64,000 bases of DNA from Paramacrobiotus metropolitanus. Taxonomy: Eukaryota > Tardigrada > Eutardigrada > Parachela > Macrobiotidae. Position 1 is the stretch's first letter; each line of letters opens with the position of its first letter. The translations under genes were made by a program, and so were the position numbers. The DNA is taken from the NCBI RefSeq assembly GCF_019649055.1, contig NW_026570232.1, positions 434,001-498,000 on the forward strand, in the 5' to 3' direction. Under the pieces are notes generated by a model. It saw nothing but the letters and a program-made list of their open reading frames with translations, was not told where the DNA came from and made no database searches. This document shows, one piece after another, positions 57,481 to 64,000 of this stretch.

Positions 57481-60400
57481 ATGTATAAATGGATATTTTA
57501 TCTCATGTGTATTTTACCGGCAAGAGGCCAGTCACGGTCCGGGAATCGTCAGACCGCCGACAGCACATTTGCCGGTAGCAATCCTTTTTTGGACTTTGTG
57601 GCCAGCCTTGCGTACGATCAAGGTAAAACAGACCTATCGCATTTATAAGGTGACTGTATGGCGCAAAACGCAATAATTTTAGAAGGATAGTTGAGCATGC
57701 AGCGTGTAATTAATACACTAATACGTGGCAGATATTAATTAGTATTTTTGTGGGACATTATGATGACCTTTACGGAGTCTGAGACTAAAATTATTGTGCG
57801 CAGCGCAAATGTCAGAAAATTGACTTGCAGTTGCTGAAACGTGGTCTTCTGACTCTTCTAATTTGATGAAAAATTGCTTGAGCGCACCGGACATTTTTTA
57901 AAGAGCGCAAGTTTGCAAAACGTAGTTACTGTTGGATGGTGATGATAGCTATACTGCATGTCTGTATGTGAAATATGCTGCTATGCACTGCTTCTAGAAT
58001 TACATATCAGGTTGTGTCTGTAAGTAGTTTGCAAGTTATTTCATTTGCTTAGGAATATTTGCATAATATTTCTTCCTAATACAAATCTCTAGCTCACTAA
58101 TAGGACGATATACTGAAGATAACGAAAATTAACATCGCCGCTGTGAAAATAACTTGTACGTTCTGCCGATGCAGTTAATTTTTGTTCCATGTGTGCGCAT
58201 AATGATTGAGTGGGCGACATATTAACAAGCGCAAGCCGCAGAAGTGCTTTCTTTACGTTAATTGTGCTGCAAAAGAAAGCGCATGCGTGAATAATCAATT
58301 CATACTTCACTCGTATAAGTAGATCGAACAAGAGTTTTGATTCATAAATCAAAATGTCAGCCCGTAAAATTACAGCAACATTGGTTGATGTCCGTCTGTA
58401 TAGAATGGAAATATAATTGCGCATTACAACTGCCCTGCTGTGAATAATCATGTCAATTTGATAGAGAACTCTGATAAAGCTAACAAAACTATCTAGTCTG
58501 GTATTAGCTGCAGATTTGGCCGTTTGAGTGCAGCTAAAAAGCACAAACTACCTAATTAAATACTTTTTTTACAAGGATCTTCCAAAAATATTATCGGTTT
58601 TTAGTGCTACAGGATGCAATAGTCATAAAAAACGAGGGTAGTAAATTAATTAAAAGAAACAGTGAGGGCAACTGACATAAATAATGTTTCGTACTCTCCA
58701 CTTTTTGATACAGTATACTTAAATACGGTGTACTCGTACTTTGTGCCACATACAAAATGTAAAGACAAGAGAATAAATCTTTTTCATATCTAGTATACAA
58801 GCAGAGAGTGAATTCGTTGAAACTTTAAAGTGGACTAATTTCGAATAAGTTGACAAACTACTGTCTGTTGCACAACCGCTAATTTAATTTGTTGTCATCG
58901 CAGCTGATAAAGAAGTATATAAAAACCAAAGATCAGTGAAGTTAATGCCAGTTAATATTAAATTTTCTTGCTTGTGCAGATTTATCCGTGCAGCTGGCGA
59001 CGGCGCTGTCGTCTCACCGCGAAGTGTTCCTCGTGTTCAACAACATCCGGCCCAGTCCCGTGGCCTCCGGTCCGCAAGCCTTGCTGGCCTTGGATTCGCA
59101 GTTGTATGGAGATAAAATACGCTCGTTCCATATACTGCTCGATCGGCGTCAACAAAAACGTAAAGACAACCTGTAAAAGCTGTATTCACCTTACAATCGA
59201 CACCATTTCTCTGGAATTAAGAAAACGGTTTTATTCAGGACAGTATTTCGATTCTTATTATGATTTGCATATACCGGTTTGTTTTTTCATATGATTAGCT
59301 GACCCCTTGAACACAATTTTCCCGATTTTAGTGTCCTTCTTATTCCGCTCTAAGCAAATTCGTGGCAGTAGTGTTTCGATTTCACTGCCACATCTGACAG
59401 AAACCTCCGAAATTAACCACATAATTGTCCGCGTCAATCAGGCCGACCGGCAAAAGAGTCTGCTGCAGGTCTTCGTGGATTGCAAACCATACGGAACTGT
59501 CTCCATCCCGCATTCTTTCAAGGATTTCGGCACTTTGGAAGCCACTGTTGTACGTTAACAGTTAATATGATCAGTAATATAGATTCAGATTTCCGCCAAA
59601 TGACCTCCCAGAGCTGCCCGTAACTGATCTAAAAAACATGCAAATAATTATTATCTTTTCGTTTAGCGAATAAACCGAAGCGCTCCTTTAACGCTCGTTT
59701 CGGGTACGAGTGCCGATGATGTACTGCGACGCCTGGGCTGTAAAGACCCCGCCCAACAGGACCATGTTACGCCAACCAGGAAACCGGCGACACGCGCGGT
59801 TCGTCCGCCTAACAATGAAATGTGGATGTCCTGTGATAACAATCGAAGTAAGGATTTCTTCTGTACAAGCCATTGCCCGGTAAATAGCAAATAATAAAAT
59901 TGTTAGTAGAAGTATTTTGCACTAGCTTTAAATTCGCGTAATCGATTGGAACTTCCTTACGTCAATAAATATATTTTTTACTGTTGTGTTGCGATGTAGC
60001 TATTGATCCGGCACTGGCCAGTACAATTTCCGAAACGCGCCACGGAATGCAGTCCATGCACAAGGATATGAATGATTTGCGCCACGAAATGAAGCTGTTG
60101 CTGCGGGAGATTCAGGATTTGCGTCGTATGATCGAGGAATGCGAACTCTGCGCACTAAGTATGCCTCTAGAAATTAAGCAGACAGGGCCGTGTCTTAGAC
60201 AATGTTTATAAAACAAAGAAGAGTATTTCAAAAATATTCGGTTGTATAATGTAGAAGATAAACCGGATCACTGTGCATCAAATCCCTGTTTTCCGGGTGT
60301 CCAGTGTCAGTCGCTGGACGACACATACCGGTGCGGCCCATGCCCACCCGGATTTACTGGGGACGGACGGTCTTGTCAGCCGGATTATTGCAATCCTAAT

Positions 60401-63400
60401 CCATGTCATCCAGGTATAATTAATTATTTCAGATCAAATGAGCGTTTTGTCCTTGTGAAATACTGCAACAATAAAAAACAGATTGTGAAAACCAGTATGA
60501 TGAATATTTTACATTCTGTAACCTACTCTAGTCTCTGCATTCGTCGGTAAACGAACAAATTTAATTCTTGCCGTTATTTGTACTAAATTCTTTTGCTATA
60601 AATTTTCACAGGGGTGGCGTGCCAGTCGGCACATGACGGACCACGCTGCGGGCCATGTCCACAGGGAACGACTGGCGATGGGCGCGAATGCCGGCGAGAT
60701 CTGTGCCAACCGAACCCGTGTTTCCCTGGTGTTGATTGCCGACAGCACGGTGATGCTTACACTTGTGGACCGTGTCCGAGTGGTTACTCAGGCGACGGCA
60801 AGCACTGTAACCGAATGACCACTTGTGCCGATCGACCGTGCTTTGAAGGCGTCCAGTGCTTTGACACTTCTGACGGGTTTCGCTGTGGCTCGGTGAGAAA
60901 AATCGTAGAAGTTTCTACATATGGGTTTATGCTTAATTCCAGACACTCTATCATTAAAATATAGTATGAGTATTTATTACTTGAAATACTGCAAACCGAA
61001 CGAACGATCATCTAAGGAATTTTAATTATCGGCCAAAGGGCGTAGAATTTTGGCGTATGGCCCTCATCTATTAAACGCATACATACGTAGAAAAAAATTG
61101 TTAATTTGAATGCTTCAGTGCCCAGAAGGTTACACGGGCAACGGCACACACTGCGACGACATTGACGAATGCCAGCAAGCCCATCCTTGCCATTCCACCA
61201 CACAGTGCCACAATCGCCGCCCGGGTTACCACTGCACCGCCTGCCCAGCCGGCTATCAAGGGGGCGCAGTCAACGGACAGGGCCTCAACGATGCGCGCCG
61301 GCCGCAGCAGTGCGACGATATCGACGAATGCCGGATCAACAACGGCGGCTGCGTTCCGCACTCGCAGTGCTTGAACAGCGACGGCTCGTTCCGCTGCGGA
61401 CACTGCAATCCGGGCTACGTTGGTGACCAGTCCAGCGGCTGCCGGAAGGCCGAGGGCCTGTGTCCGGACGGGGTGACCCTGTGCGATAAGAATGCGCACT
61501 GTGTGCAGCGTCGCGGGCAACCAGGGTACGGATGCGAATGTAAAGTGGGATTCGCGGGCGATGGGAAGATGTGCGGACGGGATTCGGATCTGGATGGATT
61601 CCCGGATAATGCCCTGCCCTGCAATGAACTGCATTGTCGGCAGGATAACTGTCCAGTAGTGCCCAACAGCGGACAGGAAGATGCCGACCTGGACGGGATG
61701 GGCGATCAGTGCGATCCCGATCCGGATAACGACGGAATTTTAAGCTCGGAGAATGGAGTGGACAACTGTCCGTTGCGCTCCAATCCCGGCCAGGAGAACT
61801 CGGAAGCGGAAGGATCGGATAAGTACGGGGATGCCTGTGATAATTGTCCCTATGTGGCAAATCCTAGCCAGACTGATACGGATGGCGATGGAATGGGTAC
61901 GAATTTCGAATAATTTTACGTCCTACCACTTTTGTCATGAATGTAAATTCCATGTTTTGTATATTATAAATTTATATGCGAGTATTTTTTATACGATATA
62001 CATGTATATATACATTTATGTATTATACTTGTATATACACATATCTATATGTACGTTTTTGTACGTATGCTGTATATCGTTTTGTGCATCCAATCTTTGT
62101 ACAGTTATAATACATAAATGGTTAGTTGCTGAATATAGTTACAGTAATTGTTGAATTAGCCATTCGCATCCATAAGAACAAGCATTATCCGGCAGTCGGT
62201 GCCTGCGTTTGTTAAAACTCAGTTGGTTTTCAGGCGATGAATGTGATCCTGATGCAGACAACGACGGCGTTCTGAACAAAGCCGACAACTGTCCGTTGGT
62301 CGTCAACACCGATCAGCTGGATGCTGACAAGGACGGACTCGGCGATGCCTGTGACAACTGCCCAAGCGTACCAAATCCGGATCAGAAAGACAAGGATAAG
62401 GACCGAGTCGGTGATGTTTGCGATACCAACGATGATCGCGGTAATTTCCGTCAAAAATGCGTTTTGATTGCCAAGTGATCGTAATTCGCCGTGCAAACAC
62501 GTGACATCATTTTTCGTTGCGCAAAAAATACAGTCATAAATTACGAAGCTTAAAATTGTGCATGAGTGCATAGAGAATCGCATCAAGTTCACATTAATTT
62601 TTACGAATTTGCTCATCCAGTATCCATTACGCAAAAATCTGAATATGTACTGAAAAAATAGTGTTAACTTGTATCGTGTTTTTCATAGTTGTTAAATTTT
62701 TATACAGTACGTGCTTGCATATTGTATGTATCTGTACTTGTATAGTTTTTCTAATCACAGTTTTGATGTGAATTATTTATCGTATAGATCGCGATGGCAT
62801 CCAAGATTCCATCGATAACTGTCCGACATTCCCGAACAGTGACCAGCTAGACACTGACGCTGATGGGAAAGGTGACCCGTGTGATGACGACAAAGACGGT
62901 GATGCTGTATTGAATCCCCAGGATAACTGTCCACTGGTCAGTAACCCCGGCCAACAAGACTACGACGGTGACGGAAAGGGCGATGCGTGCGACGAAGACT
63001 GGGACGGCGACGGCGTGGTCGACCGTTTCGACGTATGCCCGGATAACAAGAAGATCTACAAAACCGATTTCCGTACCTACCAGACAATCGCCCTGGACCC
63101 GGAGGGCGAATCCCAGGTGGATCCCTTATGGATTATCCTCAACGAGGGCGCCGAGATCTACCAGACCCTGAACAGTGACCCCGGTCTGGCGGTGGGCTTC
63201 GACGCGTTCAGCGGTGTGGATTTTGGCGGGACGTTCTTTGTCAACACGAACATTGACGATGATTATGCCGGGTTCGTCTTCTCCTTCCAGGATAATTCGC
63301 ATTTCTACGCGGTGATGTGGAAGAAAGCCAAGCAAGCCTACTGGCACGAGACGCCGTTTCCGGCGGCAGCCGAACCGGGAATTCAGCTGAAGTTGGTCAA

Positions 63401-63973
63401 TTCCCAGACCGGTCCCGGACAGATGCTGCGCAACGCCCTGTGGCATACCGGCAACACCACCAACGAAGTGGTGCTGTTGTGGAAGGATCCGCGCAATATC
63501 GGATGGAAGGAGAAAACGGCATATCGATGGGAATTAGTTCATCGCCCGCGAATGGATCTGATAAGGTCAATAATATTATTATTTATCGAACTCGTTGGCA
63601 GTGACAGTCCAAATCACTATCGAACTGTAGAATGATTTAATCTTACGAGTATTTGTATTCTCAAAACTCCATGCACATGACTGTAACATGTGTTGCTTTC
63701 CCAATTTATTTTTGCTTTTTTCGAACTTTCGAATAGTTCGAAATTAAAAATTAAAATTTTATTCGGATTTCGTAAGTTTTATGAACACTTTGCATTGACT
63801 GTGCTTATATTCCGTTTTATTGTGCTATTGCAGAGTACGCTTTTTCGAAGGAACGGAAATGGTTGCCGACTCTGGAAACATCTACGACTCTACGCTGCGA
63901 GGAGGCCGTTTAGGTGTCTATTGCTTTTCCCAAGAGTCGGTTATTTGGTCAGATCTGATCTACCGATGCAATG
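57481..63973 (+). CDS. TSP: Thrombospondin, subgroup B (pentamer type), 3' end beyond window
   Basis: Secreted calcium-binding matrix glycoprotein. Exons in the window keep frame: 57481-57622, 58980-59159, 59332-59549, 59667-59847, 60000-60158, 60255-60413, 60612-60892, 61119-61896, 62234-62440, 62788-63565, 63834-63973 (about 1074 residues so far). Order: signal peptide ([16 protein letters not shown]); laminin-G-like N-terminal domain ([31 protein letters not shown]); short coiled coil with CELC cysteines for oligomerisation; seven EGF repeats, two starting DIDEC; thrombospondin type 3 repeats ([20 protein letters not shown] and relatives); then the C-terminal lectin-like domain ([56 protein letters not shown]). 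There is no von Willebrand C or type 1 repeat, so it is the TSP-3/4/COMP class. The last short coding exon lies past the window. Confidence 0.95.
57623..58979 (+). other. First intron of thrombospondin with an antisense open frame
   Basis: A 1.36-kb intron separates the signal-peptide exon from the laminin-G-like exons. On the minus strand, 58089-58544 is open for 151 codons from an ATG, which is long for AT-rich DNA. The translation is hydrophobic and cysteine-poor, with no motif or splice context. I treat it as probably chance, but worth a transcript check. Confidence 0.4.
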
Positions 63974-64000
63974 GTAAGGACTGTGTTGTCGCTTTGTTTT

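Noticed and set aside
61101-61860. Long minus-strand open frames of 177 and 174 codons
   Set aside because: They are antisense to the GC-richer EGF and type 3 repeat exon of thrombospondin and have repetitive composition.

Overview
The window is nuclear DNA from an animal. Every recognisable gene is split by spliceosomal introns, mostly 50-600 bp with GT-AG borders and many GTAAGT/GTACGT-type donors. The gene set is bilaterian: atrophin/RERE, kinesin light chain, a pentamer-class thrombospondin, SEC62 and cytosolic Phe-tRNA synthetase beta. A seven-transmembrane gustatory-receptor-like gene points to an invertebrate, probably an ecdysozoan. A tardigrade would fit, but nothing read here proves the species. 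Non-coding DNA is AT-rich, and no prokaryotic features, rRNA or intact tRNA were seen.

Layout. 1-310 (-): edge of an unassigned gene. 1203-5155 (-): FARSB. 6028-7686 (-): unrecognised basic nuclear-type protein, 5' end missing. 7837-7939: near-perfect palindromic MITE-like element. 8280-8880 (-): small secreted cysteine-rich protein. 10927-36938 (-): atrophin/RERE, about 26 kb; its BAH domain is encoded by four exons separated by introns of 2.9-11 kb, so the apparently empty 18-36 kb stretch is mostly intron. 40160-42205 (-): SEC62. 44887-51432 (+): kinesin light chain with two possible C-termini. 52382-54300 (-): gustatory-receptor-like gene. 54404-55055: tandem partial duplicate of that gene's 5' half. 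54992-55325 (-): last exon of a small cysteine-containing protein. 57481 to beyond 64000 (+): thrombospondin with seven EGF repeats.

The exon models for atrophin (15 exons, 3531 nt), kinesin light chain (15 exons, 1788 nt), SEC62 (8 exons, 1092 nt), the receptor (4 exons), the cysteine-rich gene (4 exons) and thrombospondin (11 exons in the window) were built by eye. All keep frame across every junction, which is the main support for the short or distant exons.

The genes are not a pathway cluster. They are neighbouring housekeeping, transport, chromatin, matrix and sensory genes. SEC62 and kinesin light chain are divergently arranged over a 2.7 kb shared upstream region. I did not find a new multi-gene system. 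The most unusual items are the dispersed BAH exons, the fresh tandem duplication in the receptor gene, the extra thrombospondin EGF repeats, the alternative kinesin light chain end, and the cysteine-rich orphan gene with a 13-nt exon.
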